Assembly: GCF_037975245.1 (NCBI RefSeq)
Contig: NC_092562.1
Coordinates: 14,641,521 to 14,705,520 of the forward strand
Source: Apostichopus japonicus
Lineage: Eukaryota > Echinodermata > Holothuroidea > Aspidochirotida > Stichopodidae
Length of the DNA stretch: 64,000 nt
Direction: 5' to 3'
The notes under the pieces are model-generated. The model ran no database searches, was not told the DNA's origin, and saw nothing but the letters and a program-made list of their open reading frames with translations. How positions within the stretch are numbered: position 1 is the stretch's first letter; each line of letters starts with the position of its first letter. A program made the translations under genes and the position numbers. Shown one piece after another: positions 32,101 through 63,794 of this stretch.

Positions 32101-34489
32101 ACTTAACTCCCCGTATAATGTAGACGATTTCGGATCTATTAAACTCGGCATGAATCCCTCTTGTTAGGATAGAACTTTTTGCAGCATTGCATTTCTTGCA
32201 ACTCTAATAGGCGGGACGTACCTACTTATCGGCCAAGCAACTGGTTCCGAAAATATCGAGTTTGATACGTCCACACAATCCCATCACAAAATTGTTATTA
32301 CAACACCTTTCATATTTCAAGCCAAATTTACCAAACCCTATCATGTTTTACACCTCAGTTTGAAAAAGTTAATGCTGGAAACAAATGTCATGGTGATTGT
32401 CTGTGAAGGCATCTTTTATGAGGATGATGCTAAGCAGAAAAGCCTAATGCGATGACGGACTCAGACACTTTGTATATTAACAGATACAGTCAGAAGAAAG
32501 GTTTGATTAGATGTTGGATATTATGAGGTATCTAATTAAAGAAAAAAATAAAACGAAAAACAAACAAACAAAAATATGGTGGCAAAACACTGAAATGATC
32601 ATGGTTTCAACCACAGCACACAATCAAAAAAATAGGAAAATATTTTGTTAACCTTTTTTCCAGGGTGGAAAAATTGTTAACTTTTCCCTAAGGATTTCAA
32701 ATGAAATTAAACTCTTAAATCAAATGATAAATCAAAAAAAAAAACCAGAGTGGAGAGTCCACAGACAAACCACTGAAAGTTCAAAATCACGTATATTGCA
32801 CCGTACAAAAAAAACAAAAAAAAATTAAAATTGAAGCACACAGCTCACTTGTTATTGTTTACACGAGTCGTTATCGGCAATTTTTGGACCAAAAGTGGCG
32901 TTAGTCCAATAGCTGATCAACAACTGGCAGTTAAGAGCCTGTTTTTTTTTATCAAGAGATTCTACTACCACAGGATATGTTGGTCAGTTTTGATTGTGAT
33001 GTCATTGGTATTAAATAATCAATGATTCAGTTCACACTGACATGTATTGACGAATAGCAGAGTAAAAACATTTTTTGACAAGGCTCAAGAAATGTTGGTG
33101 AGGGTGCCCAACTCTACAGCCCAAGAAATATGATGCCTTGCCGAAAACAATCATTACTTGAGATGACCCAGAGTTGCAACAAGTAGTATCTGGGAGTCGC
33201 TAAATTTAAACATCAAGACTAGAACAAGTGAACAAATTTTCTCCGCTAAATATGATACAGTGGCTTTGAGTCCGATGTCTCAAGTAGAGTCAGGAAAATT
33301 AGTGGCAATGACTCAACTGGACCTAATTGTGAGGTGTCTTGTCACAACTCTCGGATGCATATGTCCCCAAGACGAAATGAAGGCAAAAAAAAAACTTATG
33401 AGGTTTGTATGCCTTAAGTTTTTAAAGATAATACAGTGAATTGCTCAACTCATATCATCTTGGGAGCCAAAAAGTATTGGAAATGTCCCCAAAAGTAGGG
33501 TGACTCAGATTTTTGTTTCAAAATTACATTAAAAAAAAACCATTGGGACCTGATAGTTGGTTCCATCAATCTTCTGAGAGTCCACTCGACCAGTTTGCTA
33601 CACTGCATACGGTGTGACAACAATAACTAAAACTGTTGTAAGAGAAACCTCAAGAGACAGACACTCGGTCTCTAACTTATAAGGAAATAAATCCTGGGAT
33701 TCCAAATATACGAGTTGAGTGTTTGAATATCTTGCAGGATAACACGGACACCTCTGTTTTGTTTCAGTGTTCAGCTCATCACCATCAAAAGTTTCCTGGA
33801 AAATTATCGTCAAAAAAGTATACTTCTGATGTAACAATTAGTGTCAACAAAACACAAAAGCCCGAATGCTCAGCATATTATCGATACATCTGCCCATAAT
33901 AATCACATCTCCTAGGGTAATAGGAAGCTACTTGAGCTGACCTATCGTAACAGAACTTTGTAATAATAGAGCTTCACGGTTCGTAATGATATTTCACAAA
34001 CGACTTGGTGGATACATCACCAAAGCCAGGCTGTTGTCTAAACTTTGGCAGGTTTTTTTTAAAAGTCTTTTAGAAACTCATCAACTCCTTTTAGCTTTTA
34101 GGAACTTCATGGAAAGGGCATACACAGATTTTGAGTTTCACAGAATTAGAGGGAGGCGAAGGATGGTGTACCTTTCAAGATTCCAAAAGGATACAGCATT
34201 TTGACTGTCATAATTGCAGAAAGGACAATTTTTGTCATCTGTGCAGGAGGGACTTGGGATCATTCAAAATGGCAGAGAATCTTGTTTCAAATACTATGAA
34301 CATTCAAGGGTTACACAATATGTACTTTAAAGATCATGGAAGAAGAGTTTTGTAGAAAAAGGAACAAAAAAACCAAAAAAAAGGAAAAAAGAAGGTATGA
34401 TAACAGTGAGTGACTGACTGCAACCACAGTGGCCTCGTGAGACTTCTTCTGTCCCCCTGCATACTCGTCCAAGGTGCTAAGACATGTCT
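29190..34489 (-). other. Presumed long 3' UTR of PRKAC
   Basis: The 5.3 kb after the kinase stop codon contain no other gene I can recognise. On the minus strand AATAAA occurs at 29225-29220 and again at 29348-29343 and near 31245, any of which could end the transcript. PKA catalytic mRNAs commonly have multi-kilobase 3' UTRs. Low-complexity A/T runs and one poly-C tract (31364-31384) are present. The true end cannot be set without RNA data. Confidence 0.35.
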
Positions 34490-50816
<16,327 letters not shown>

Positions 50817-53800
50817 CTGAAAAGAAACAAAGTCACATCCATATTAATTGGTAGGCAGATTTTGTACTCGTGAATGTGGTACGGCTAGCATGTACAAGAG
50901 ATATGTGGAAGTGTGAGTGACATTTTGCAAAAGTCTACCAGACGAATGATGATAACTGTTAAAAAATGAGGGATCAAGAGTTCATCAGTTGTGTGGAGAC
51001 AGAGGAAATAGCAAAAGAGATAAAGCAAAAAAAAAAAAAAAATAACAGACACTACAATGTTCTTTGCAGAAGCATTGCTTCAGGCCTTCCCTTCATCCTC
51101 TCAATCTAACTTTTCTGTTAATAATTGCAGGGACAGTTCTAAATTTAGGAAAGTGTCTGTTTGAGGTACCGTATTTAGTCGCACATTCGATCTTTGAAAG
51201 AGCAAAAACAAGTCCGGTACTGAACTGTAGCTTACCCTTTGTTAGTAATTGTCCTAACAAATAAATCATTCTTTGCTAGGTCTGGTAAATTTCTGTTTTT
51301 CATCATTTTATTAATCGCTTTCGTGGCATGCTCTCAAAAATAAAGAGGTATGAACGATCAAACTACATAACATCATACGACTGTATTAGATGGTGCTATA
51401 GAGAGCTCTGTAAATAGCTGCTCTATTCATACTGTCCCAGTGATTCGATCAATCCAGACAGACCTTAGGATTGGCAAATATCAATATAAGATCAAAGATC
51501 AGAATACATATTTCCTGTGACATTATATATAAAACCATACTGTGTATAGAACTGTAGACTTATACTTCCTGTTTAACAGCTATAACTAATCTCTACAATC
51601 ACTGGGCAACTGTGAAGTCTTTAACAAACATACCATATATACTGCATATTAATACTGTCCCATACCAAGCATTATATTTCAACCATGTACCAACTTCATT
51701 GTAGTGTTTGCAAAGAGACCTTCTCCAACAACACAAATGGATGAGCCATATTTGTTTCCCCTCCTTTTCTCCATGACCTCCCCCTCCCCCCTCCCCTCCC
51801 CCCACACTAAAAAAATATAAGCAGGATTAAATTAGTTTGTTGCATTGGTATCAGAACCTATTGAACCCACAAATAGCCAGTTGCTTTTTAAAACAGTTTG
51901 TCATCTGGGGGTGGATTAGACTACCGGTACACTGCCGGCGAGATGCTGTTCCACCTCTGGTTCCCAGCTGCCAGCCTGAGGTGTCTACGGAAATGTGTGC
52001 TCTGTAGTTCTCATTGTCCTCGACTTGATTAGCCTAATTACGAACCGAATGCACCAGCATACATGCACAGCAATAACAATCATAACAAACATGCAGAGAA
52101 ACAATGGAAGGGTTGGATACTTGAGTGTATGTCGATATTAAGAGGATGTGATGGAACATGTCATACTGACACTATGTCCGGACTGAACGTACTATTTCAG
52201 TCCTGAGAGGCAAACCATAATTATACAGAACAGTACACGATATTTTTAGTAACAAGGATACACCTACAGTCTTTCCTGTTTTGACCTAACACTGAATCTA
52301 TTCATGAAAACATTCAGATGCTCCACCCAATATATATTATATAATTAAAAAATAAATCTACTCAGCCGATACATTAACCATAACAGTCAGTATACTGTAC
52401 ATACTGTATGTATGTCAAAAAGGATTAATACAGTAGTATATACAACACAAATTAAGCTGTTTTACCTGTCCACTTCAGTCAATTACACTTTCACAGAGAC
52501 AATATTGACATATAAGGAAACAATATTTTGAAAATGCATTCACCAAAATTACAATCTTAATTTGACATGTATGTATAAAAAAAAAAAAAATTTGTTAAAT
52601 AATCCTTTCTAAATTGCTAATCATATCTGTGGGTCCACAATGAAATATGCTAATAACAAATTCCATGTGGATACTAACGTTTAACAGTAAACGTTTTCCT
52701 CGGCAAGAGGCTTTAAAATAAAGATTCTTCCTCGATCTGCATACAAGCAGACTTGTAAGCCAAATGTCTCCAACGGTGCACTTGATCTAAAATATTTGTT
52801 AGTCAATGTCACATACTGTTTGTTGTTGATATCACCTGTCACAGCAATGACAGCCATGCTAAATTTAGAGCAAGCTCTGAACTGTCATCAAAGGAAGACA
52901 GGAGAGTGCCTACCAGTCTTGGTGGCTCCCACCTACCAGCAATGTAATTTACACGGTCTATCATAAGATGATGTACACAGAATTGATTTATACCACTGAA
53001 GTTCAATTTAAAGAAGTTTGCTTTGTTTCGGTCGGTCAGTTGGTTTTGGTTAAAAAAATTCCCATCATTCGCAAGATAACTCATACCAATGCAGTTCCTT
53101 AAAGCTTGAATGATTAACTTTTACTTTCTGATAATGGATAACAAGTTGATGATTTGAATTTGCATACATGCATGCATTGCATATGATTATCTAAAAGTAC
53201 TGTAAATTTACTAAAGTATGAAAAAGTACTGTATGCAAGTCATAAAACTTTGAAAATCACATGGAAAATATTTGCTCATTAATCTTCATGAGGGGAATAA
53301 GAATACTTAAGGTGTCTTTAGGTGGAACACTTTTATTACTGATTTGGGTATAAATTAAATTTCATATTCAATATTAGTGTAACTGGCAAATTGAGCAAAA
53401 ATGGTTGACTAGAAACAACAATTTTGCTTTATAAAGCAATCGGTCCTCAACGTTAATGCCAAACTTAAAAACAATATTACTAAAAATAACTTTGTCATAA
53501 ATCAGACTAAATGACATCAAATTCTAATATTTGTACCAAATGATCATTTGCAATGTTGATATGCCAATTAATCAAAGCAAATGATAACAATCCAGACACT
53601 CTTCAGGAAGCATTAATTTAATGATTCACATACTTTTTTCTCATTAAATATTTATAAACCATATCATGCAGCACATAAAATTCAAGAATTCTCAAATATC
53701 TATGACTTTCTTTGTTTTTGTTTTTTCTTTGAAATAAAATTAATGTCGACAAGTCGAATAATGAACTGTTATACTGTAGGAGGGACTTTAGTGTGGAATT

Positions 53801-55369
53801 AGTATTGAGTATCGACCGAAGTTAACAACTTGAAGTTGGGTGTACCGAGTACTGTGCGTGTCACACAAGCAGGCCATTTCTTTGCTGTAGTATGTTAAAG
53901 TCAGCACATGTACTGATTCTGCAACTATGACAATGTATGTTTTTAGACATATTAGACATCTTAATTTTAAAGCTCAATTCAGGATATGATCCAACATTGA
54001 TAAATTAAATGTTCTTGGAATCTGCTTATCTTTATTTTCGTTTGCTAAGAAGCAGTATCAGTATATGGTTCGTTTCCAAGGTCTCATTTGTTTATTTGAT
54101 GAGAAAATTATCTACAGCGATTCTTATTTTTCTCCTATAACCACCCCAACAAATGAATCAATATATGAAAGAGCAAAGATTAACAAGTATGACCTTTCAA
54201 CCTGGGTTTTGTTCATGTTTGTGTACCTATATGCCATTGCCATGGGGGGGGGAGGGTGATATTTGTCACTGGTATAGATTGAGTGCTATCTGCAGTACAT
54301 ATAATGACATAGAGGTCGGTATATACTGTACCTTAATGAATTTGTGCATGTAGATTACAGCCTCTATGTAGTAACTGAATACAAACCTTTCAGAGCAGTG
54401 TTATCATTGATGACCTAATAAAAATTGAACATTGCTAAGAAGAATAAAGATTAATAACTGCAACTTAAAACTATCAACTTCATTCTGTCGATCCCCAATT
54501 AAATTAAAAGGAAAAGAATCACTCCCTATTTTCAAGACCTTTTAAAGTCATAAGTCAACTTTTATCAAAATTATAGAAGTGATGAACAAGCTTCAAAAGA
54601 ATGAAAATCTGTTGAATACAGTGACCGACCTCATGCCAGGAACCAACTATGCTATCAACGGAGCTGTGCAGGTTCTATTTTAGAAAATTTAAGATCCTGC
54701 AGATTGACAATTCTTGTTGGGGTATGTTTTTTGTTTTTATCTTTTCTTTTGCTGGCAAGTTTTAATTCGACTCAATGATCAATCATCTTCCATTTCACAG
54801 AGACTGTAAACATCTGCCAATAATTTAAGCAGTTGATCACATCCCCTTCAACAGCTTATTTCATTCTAGATACCATCATCTTAACATTCTCCACATTGAA
54901 CATTTGTCTAGTCTATGTCTCCCTGTGTAATGTCATGTCAAACATAACCTTCTACTTCTCTTTGAAAAAAAGCACACAGCACAATGATAGCTTGCCATTA
55001 TCACTCTGTTGTTCTTCTTCCCTTTGCTCCCTCTCCATCCAGATACAAGTTCTTGGAATGTTGCATTTAAATCCATTCAAACCCAGCAGGCCTCTGCTAT
55101 TCAAGTTCTCCTGTACTGAACTGAAGGATATAATAATGGCAACAGAGAGAGAGAGACACACAATGGCAGATGCACACAGCAAACTCTCAGCTCCCAGTGA
55201 CAGTGTGTGAGGAGGATAAACTGATTAAACCACAAGGGCATATTGATCCTACAATAAGCTAATCAACACAATAGTGGGTACAGGTTTCACACACAGTTAT
55301 GCATGCTGCTGTACTGGGTATATATTCATCTAGCACTGTGGCTGTCTGGCTGGCTGAGCTTCTGCATCA

Positions 55370-55745
55370 TATATATGTGCATATATACATGTACACATAC
55401 TACACACATGTACATGTACATGGTACGTGTACATACATACATTCATTAACACAAATGCATACACACATGCATACACACCAATACATACATACATTTCACC
55501 AGTGTGACAAATGTCAAAAATTTAGGTATTTGAGAGCGCAATAAAAAAGTCAATAATCGCGAATAAGTAAAAAGTGGTAAAAAGCTGAAAAGGGCGCCAG
55601 CAGTCCATTTGAGTCCGTCAAGGGGGGAATCCGCCCCCCCCCCCCTGACTGTATGGATGCTCCTCTGCATTTCACTCATACATACATCCACTCATAAATG
55701 CATGCATACATACATACACACACATACACACATACATACAATACA
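55370..55745. repeat. Clusters of CATA/CACA simple sequence
   Basis: ACATACATACAT and CACACATACACA stretches at 55370-55500 and again at 55677-55745, with a poly-C run (55636-55647) between them. Confidence 0.85.
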
Positions 55746-58700
55746 TTGATTATGATATCTACCGACTGTTAATATTGAGATCCCAAGCAAGTTTGTTCTG
55801 CAGTATACAGTATACATGTATATAGCAGCCTAACTGCTATATCTATGGAGGAGGTTGTAATGAAGTTGTCAGAAAACAAACATGAAAGTATACATAATAC
55901 CTGGTCAAAGATAATTAATTGATGACACAAAATTTCTAATTGGAAAATAAGACAAGAAATTCAGGAATGGTTTCTAAGATTGCAGGAAAATGGAAATGAT
56001 AATTTATGACCAGAGTTAATAGGTTTATATAGCCCCAAATATTGAGAAGTTAACCTGTTACAGTGCAAATGTGGTTGAAGGACATTCTAGACGTTGACTG
56101 GAGATTATATTTGTCGGCTAGGTTCCTGCCTTCGGAGAATTTCAAGTTCCGAGGGATGAATAAGGATATCCAATTTGGCAACTTGGATAGCGCACTGTAA
56201 GAGTACTGTTGTAGAAGAACTGCCAAATATTGACTCTCAAAAACAAAAATATTTCAAAGAGACTCTCTGTACATTAGCAGGAACAGAAAATTAAGGGGAG
56301 GTGGGTGGGGAGGGGAGTAAGACCCATTACAAATTTCCGATAAAGAATTAATGGCTGTATTGGCAATTAATAAATCTCTATAACCTGTTTGGCATTGCAC
56401 AGTTTGAGGGTCATCTTAGGTTCCCTCCAAACAGCACTGTAGTACTGTACTGGTCATGCATAAGACTGCAACAATTTCCTAAACATACATTACTTGCTAT
56501 TAAGTTATCCCCAAATATTCAGAAGGGTCAACTGTAACATTGATAAGTTTCACGTCAACATTGAGGTATCTTCGACATTATCTACCAATATTGAAAATAC
56601 AACATTTGCAAGAAGCCTGTTGCATCGATGAAAGTAAGATGTTTACTGCATATCTTATAAATAATCATATATCCTACTCTAATAACGTAAAACAACAATA
56701 AGAAAAAAATGTTTTTTAATTGCCGGAGAGGATCTGTGAATTTATTCATAGACTTCCAACCCGTCCAACTGAAATCAATAGTCAAATATCCTATAAATTT
56801 TGACAGATCTTTTAGATAGCTCCTAGATGGCATGAAATTTCTCTTTAACAGCTCTATATCACTGTGCATGACGTACACCTCTATCATATATACACTGACA
56901 CGTGATGATGGTTGGATTTGCTTCTCCATGGTGTGTCTATTACAGTATAATGCACATTAGTGTACACACAAAAGCCTACACTACCAGTAGAAATGTAACA
57001 GGGATCAGGATGTGTTATCTTATCATGATATAACTGTTTACTTGTATCATATATAGCACATTTCAGATGCCTGCAGACGGTACTATTCAACAGTTGACTT
57101 CTATCATAACTCATAATTGTGCTTTACAAACACCTGCTGCATGGACCCAATATAGGGTACACACATTCCAAATCTAAAGATTTTTTTTTTATTATTATTA
57201 TTATTATTTTATTTTTAAATAAAAAAGAATGTTGCAAACAGCTGACTATGTTATAAATTATTATATCTGCAATGGTAACTACACAAGAGAAGGACATACA
57301 TACTGTGATTTACTTGCAATGAGGCACAGTAGCAATGATGTTTGAAAGATGCTTTAAAAATGTATACGAAAATAAGAATATTACAAGTTTTTCAAAAGAA
57401 ATATATAAAACAAGCTGATATTAGGCATACAAACAGCAAGGAACCATGGTTGATCCACATTTAGTTGCATCACACCTCTCTGCCTACTTTGCATGTAAGA
57501 ATCAGGGCTAATGGGTTAGAGACCAATGGTGTATATTGAAATTGACAGAGAACTTATTATCACATTTTATGAGCTCTTTTTGATTTATATTAAGCCAGGA
57601 GTGAACAATTCTGCTTTTTTGAAACCATCTGAGGACTGACAAACAAAAATCACTTTGAGATCTCTCTTGGGTGATACATACAGTATATATATATTATATA
57701 TATATTTCAGCACTCGGCAGCAAAGATAATATATATGGCAAGACAGGAAGAAGTCACAATTGCTATATTTACTAAAAATGTACTACTATTAAACTGTATG
57801 CTAAAGAAAAATGAGGCTCATTAAAAGAAGAGAGTTCACTCTGCAATTCATGCAGAACCACCTAAACGAACTCACCAACATGAATTTCTAATATTAGCTC
57901 TGAAGCCTCAAACTTTTACATCTCTTTTTCTTTAATTTTTTATATCAAATGTCTTAATTTAAAAGTTAATTTCAAATGATCAAGATTGTAATGATACAAT
58001 CCCACAACATTGTTGTTTGTTGACATTACTTTATTTTTCTTTCATTTCAAATAATGGATGCCAGGTAAAAAGTTGGAATTTTTCTAAATTGTTCTTTAGC
58101 AGGTGACTAAATATCAAACACAGCTGAAGTATATCCGAATAATCAAATTGGTGAAATTCAAATCAAGCTTCATTAGTAAGTCACTCAGTAACCTTAATTC
58201 ACTAGTTGAAACGATTTTTGAAGGCGTATTTAGTATATTTTAAGAAACGCTTAATAGGTCTGGATAAAGTTGCTGACCAATCAAAAACAGTGTTGCTTTA
58301 TAACCGGATAAATAAATAGCATGTTTCTATGAGGTAGACATACTGAATAGTACACACTGGGTCAGTTTGCTTTAAAGAAAAAAAGGTTAAATGAGAGTGT
58401 GGTAAATGTGTGGAGACAGGTATGCCAGGCATTTTGCAACTCTTATGTAATCTCTCGTCCATAAGTGGTACTATACCTAATCATGGATATGGACCGACTC
58501 TCTCTCTCAAAAAAAAACTGGCGTTACAAGATCCATGTTTAAATTTATGATACACTCCATTAACAGCACACAGTTACTGTTACATATAATTTATATCCGT
58601 TATATAATTTATGCAGCAATGGCTGACCATGCTTGCTTGTTTTGTTCAAGTATTATACACGTTGTCTTGTCGCCCCCATTGGTTTTATCTCTCTAATGGC

Positions 58701-60489
58701 ATTGAGCATCTTCAATGATCTATGCTATTAACTTCTTATATCTAGGAAATTCTTGACACATTTTTACGCTGGAGTTTTCCCATTTGCTTTTGTGTACGTA
58801 CCAATTAGTCGGCTACGTCTCTGTAATGTTAACAGGAGAGAGTCCGCTCGAAAATATACTCTCCCAGCTAGTCACACCAGGTGTAAGTGTGGGCTGACAG
58901 CAGGAAATAGCTTGCCTCGCTTAATGGCAAGTGCAGTCTTACCGATGCAAATGAGACAAGTTATACAGGTCTGGTCTTTCTGATTATGCTAAGTGCTCCA
59001 GTCACTAGCCGAGGCAGCGGAGGCAGGAGCAATGTCGTCTGCATCCCTGGACTCATCTTTTACAGAGCTCTATAGCTAAAAAGAATTTCATGGCAATCTT
59101 CGAGTGAGATCTGCAATTTAACAGTTTAGTGATTGCTTCAGGATATCTATACAGTATGTATACAGTGCCTGACATTGCAGCCCACACATTACCTTCAAAT
59201 TTAATGGGTATCAGCCCTTTTTGCATTCTATATATGTGCATGATGCAAATCAGCTGCCTTTAGAACCCATAATATAAAATGATCCTAATCATCTTGAAGT
59301 ATGTAGAGTAGTTAGCTGTATGTACAGTGTCACAGATTGCTCTGTTGTACAAAAATGCAATACTTTACAACTTCGGTAGGTTTTTTAAAATAATAACCAA
59401 AAGAATGAAGACTTGTTTCCGTATGATTACAGTCTACTACAGTATTGAATTTGAATAAGTATGCATGCATGTGAATTCTTTCATCGACGCGTGAGAGAAA
59501 GAGATAAAGCTGCACTTAAAGAGAGAAATTTCCCAACGGGCTGCGATAATTGTCACTTAATGAGCTTAATTAGCTTCTATCCAGTGTCGAGACAAAAAGT
59601 ATAAAATGTTTGAAAACCTTGTTTCTGTGCTGTTGTCGTATAGTACAATAGTTCCATTGAATGGTCGGACAATATACTGAGATTTTTTTTTTTCAGGTGT
59701 TTTTTTACCGTCACAAGTATAATTTGAAATGGACGTCAATGTTGTAATTACAGGAAAAAACCTAGGCTGTATAGGCAAGTATATATATTGCAACTGCCTT
59801 TGCCTAACATGGGATTCTCCAACAGTCTCAATGTTATGCACAAAAACATGTCTTCCTATGCAGAATACTATTCCTGTACTCCATTATGTGGTGGTACTTT
59901 GAGAAAATGGGGATTTTCTGCCCAAGATTTATTCAACAAGTGATTGGACTGTTTTGGATTGTAAGTAGCAATCAGGAACTGGAAAAATATCAAATAAAAA
60001 TACAAATATTTTCTCCAAGCCAATTTATGAAAGTGAAAACATGCATGATCTTCTTTATCAACACACAGTACTACTATATACTGTATAATACATTTCATAG
60101 TGATAAAAGGTTTTCAATCAGTTCAGTAATTTATTCAACACTAGTCTGTAAAGTACTGTGCTTTAATACAGTTATGGTTAGTGTTTGGTTATGTATGTAA
60201 TTAGCAGCCCTTCGTAACACTACAACGTGCCTTGATCATATATGAAGACCTTTAGTAGTAGTACTAGGGAGAAGAATTTTACATTTTGAACAGAAACATC
60301 TTTAGCAATCCCACACTTTCATTTTAATATGTGTAAAATCGTGTATCATATTTCCCCCCCGTGTGCTGGTGATTATAACAGCACAACAGGATGCAAGGCT
60401 ATCTATAAATAATTAAACAAAGGCAGGATTCTGAAGCCGCAGAATACCGAAGGCTGGTTATTGACGGCTAAGTATATTTTACACGAAGA

Positions 60490-60660
60490 TCTTGACAGCT
60501 CTATATAGAGTGTACACAACTAGACACTTTGGGTGGTAGAAATGAGCAAGTTGGTTGATTGGTCAACAGGGAGGTCAGTGTCAATGGCTACCAGGTCACT
60601 CTAGACATGGTAGTGAAATAGTGCATATGTTGTGAGGAGACAGGTAAGTGTGGAGCAAAG
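60490..60660 (+). repeat. Dispersed repeat family R1, copy
   Basis: CTAGACACTTTGGGTGGTAG, GGCTACCAGGTCACTCTAGA, CATGGTAGTGAAATAGTGCA and GTGAGGAGACAGGTAAGTG. The best preserved plus-strand copy, matching the inverted copy in DNAI3 intron 3. Confidence 0.7.
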
Positions 60661-61377
60661 GTAATATATATTGCTTATCTGGTAGAGCGCAAATCACTAA
60701 TTTCCCTACACTATTTTTTTTTTTCATATGTTGGTATGGGATTAGTCTTGGCTAATATGTTGGGATCTAAAATATCAGTAAACACTACATCAACAGCACA
60801 TACTGGCATTTAACAGTGAACGGAGAGAATTCTAGTCTTTCAAGTTAAAAGTGCATTCCATACTGCATCAGGAGGTTTTTTGCATTAACTTAATTGAAAA
60901 GTAGTTGAAATCCACTTCTTTCTGCATTTCAAGTCTCAAATTCTCGAGTGTAGAGACAGGAGCTATCAAAAGTCTTCCTCGGGACTCTCAGCTTTACGAT
61001 ACTTGTGTCACCTGATTAATGACCTGCCAATCCAGTTCTTCTGTTACCTTGGCAACAGCAACACAGCAGTTGTAGGTTAAAAGCATTTGGATCATCTGCA
61101 GCCTCTATTCCATTCAGATAGACACAGAGAATTCCAGACAACGCAAAGGCAAGAGTACAACTACTTATGACACACAAATAGAAACCACCTTGGAATGATG
61201 GAAAGAGTTTTGACATAACTGCTACCACATTAGCCACAAAAGGCTGGCTTAAGACATAAGCATTATTTATGTCTACAAAATTTTTGAGAAAAGATGCTTT
61301 CCACAAATGTGGTTCATCTCAAATTGACTGGACTACATAATATCATAAACAGATCAAGAGTTCAGTTCCTGGGATGT

Positions 61378-61400
61378 ACAAAAAAAAAAAAAAAAAAAAA
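61378..61400. repeat. Poly-A run
   Basis: More than twenty consecutive A. No retroposed gene was recognised upstream of it. Confidence 0.9.
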
Positions 61401-63794
61401 TCCAATGGGATAAATAAGATTTCCAAGCCTAAAAGGACATATTTTTACCATGCATCAAAATTTTGTCAGGGAGAACTGGTGATGAATGTATTTTCATCCT
61501 ACAGTACTCTGTTGCTTACATTAAGTTCAAAGAACATATCTCAGTTATTAGAATTGATCAAACTTGTTGATTAACATTAACATATAGGCTTGCACTGAGC
61601 AGCCGATTTAGCATTATATATTTAAAGAGCATTCTAGAATTTTATATTTTGAGGGTGAATATCGTTGGAAAACAGATACACTGTAGCTATAAAGACATTA
61701 GTAGCACACAAATATCTGGTTTTTCTTTAACTTTCTTACATAGTACTGTTAAGGCATCCTTTGACAGCCAGTACTATGGTAAAGTGGATGAAAGATTCGA
61801 TGCGACTTATCCAAGCATTTCCAAGGAGGTATCCCTTTTATTGGAAACAATTTTACAAACTGTAGAAAAACTAAAAGAATTGTTGATTCCATTCCAATTT
61901 TGCAACTCGCACAGAGGAAAAGAAAGTGTCAACTATGCTACCACTCTACTACCTTCTAGGCCTGTGCCTGAATTACATAAATGCTTCTACAGTATGCGTG
62001 ATTGGTCTCACCAAATAACTGCCTCTCAGGCTTCCCTTTTAACTCCCCAAGAGTCCTTTTAAACACTGAAGTTAATTAGCCAGCATTTGGAATTGTGTAC
62101 GGCGATACTGTCAACATTGAACATTTACAGGGCATATCTGACGATATCTTGTTTCGAGAAAACTTCATCTACGAGACAAACTAAACGGTTTTACCGTTTG
62201 CATTTCCGCATTCAGGACAATTTGAAGAGTAAACATCTATTGTACATGGACCGATGAAAATAGTGTCTTACTTTTTCCCTAACCTACAGAAATTAAGTAC
62301 TGTCATTTTCAGTTCAAATAAAGCAAGGAATCTCACTGTATTGAATATCATACTTGAAGGTAGCTGAAACTGGAAAAAAATGACATTTTGCATGGAAGTC
62401 GTGTCATGAATTTTAAATAAAATATTCGACAGCAGCAAATTTTCGGCTGAAAGTGCCTCTGATTATCTGAGTCGAGATGAAATAACTCGTAATGATGCGT
62501 TCTCAAAGGAACATTTCACTTTTAAAGCTACAGTGTATGTAACAAGATTGGTTAAAGCTTTTAGAATGCATGTATGTGCAGTTAGCATTTAGCTTTAGTC
62601 AAAGCACTATGGGAAAATCCCTCATGGATACAGCTGTTGTCAGTGATAAAGCAGCATATAAAAAATGGCCTTCCCCCACCTCCATCACAATGCCAGTTGA
62701 AATGTTTTAGTGAGCTGCTTCATTCGATGAAGTTCAATGTTTCATTCAATAAATCCTCAAACATGAGACAGTCGTGGTCCGTTCACGGAGATTATCATCT
62801 TCGCTGCGAGTTGTCTGCCGTCTTCCCTGCTGTAATATTTAATTGACAGCTGACGAGGAGGAGAGGAGGAGGAGGAGGCTACCGCATGCAGGAGATCATT
62901 TTATCTGCCACGATCTACTACATAGCCAAATCATATGCAAAATAGGCCAATTGTTTTATATAAAAAATGCCACAAATGTATCAAAAGCATTTTCAATAGC
63001 ATTTTCATATCATTTTCATACAACAGCATTTTCATATTCCATATCTGATGAGTTTTAGCCAAAAAATCATAAACTTCCAAATTGCGACACAAGATGACAT
63101 GTTTACAATTAATTACTTCCTGCAATGTACATTTAGAGAAGTTTAACTGTTTCCAACTGACTATTTACAAGCAACACACATGTACAGTATTAATGATACA
63201 GGCAAAGTACTATTTGCACAGTACAACATTTTTAATGTCAATCATGAAATCTGTTTTAGGTAAATATTTGCATCAAATTCTAATAATGAATTACTAATTT
63301 AGTTTGCTTTTATCGGGTGAAACCTTTTCAAAGCCCTTCTGTTAGAAATTCAACCCGAACACTACAGATCCGTAATGCTGTTTTTGAATGGAAACAGCAT
63401 GCATGTAGTCGAGATTGCTCACAAAGCAAAAACAGGATTTTAACTGAAACTTAATTTGGATTGTCAACACAGTCTCAAACTTAACAGCAACAACTGCTTG
63501 CTCTTGACCTACAGTACAGGCTGATCTCAACAATCTTTGAATTACGATACAAGCTGCGTCGGCTTAATATGCTCAACCGAAGTGGTAACCAAACAAAGGA
63601 ACAACTGAATTACTGCAAAGGAACAACCGTATCTAGGAAAACCATTTTTGACTTGATCAACAAGATCTTGATGCAATGTTTGCAGAAATATTAATAGAAC
63701 AAAAAATGTACTGCTTATATAACAGTCCCTGAACTCTAAATGTACAGTAGCTACTGAACCTCCCCACCAAGTATTTCTGCTAATTAACTTTCAG

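Noticed and set aside
58753-58983. GC-richer 76-codon frame as a possible exon
   Set aside because: No acceptor/donor pair bounds it, and the peptide is not recognisable.
61016-61306. 96-codon hydrophobic minus-strand frame
   Set aside because: Cys/Leu-rich composition follows from base composition; no signal peptide or domain pattern and no supported neighbours.
61649-62062. 137-codon plus-strand frame
   Set aside because: Long for AT-rich intron sequence, but it matches no family I know and shows no splice signals or GC rise. Kept only as a note.
50817-63790. N-terminal PKA exons
   Set aside because: Several plus-strand ACCTT positions (for example near 51465, 54182, 58203 and 59184) were read as possible donor ends on the minus strand. 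None encodes the expected kinase N-lobe sequence.
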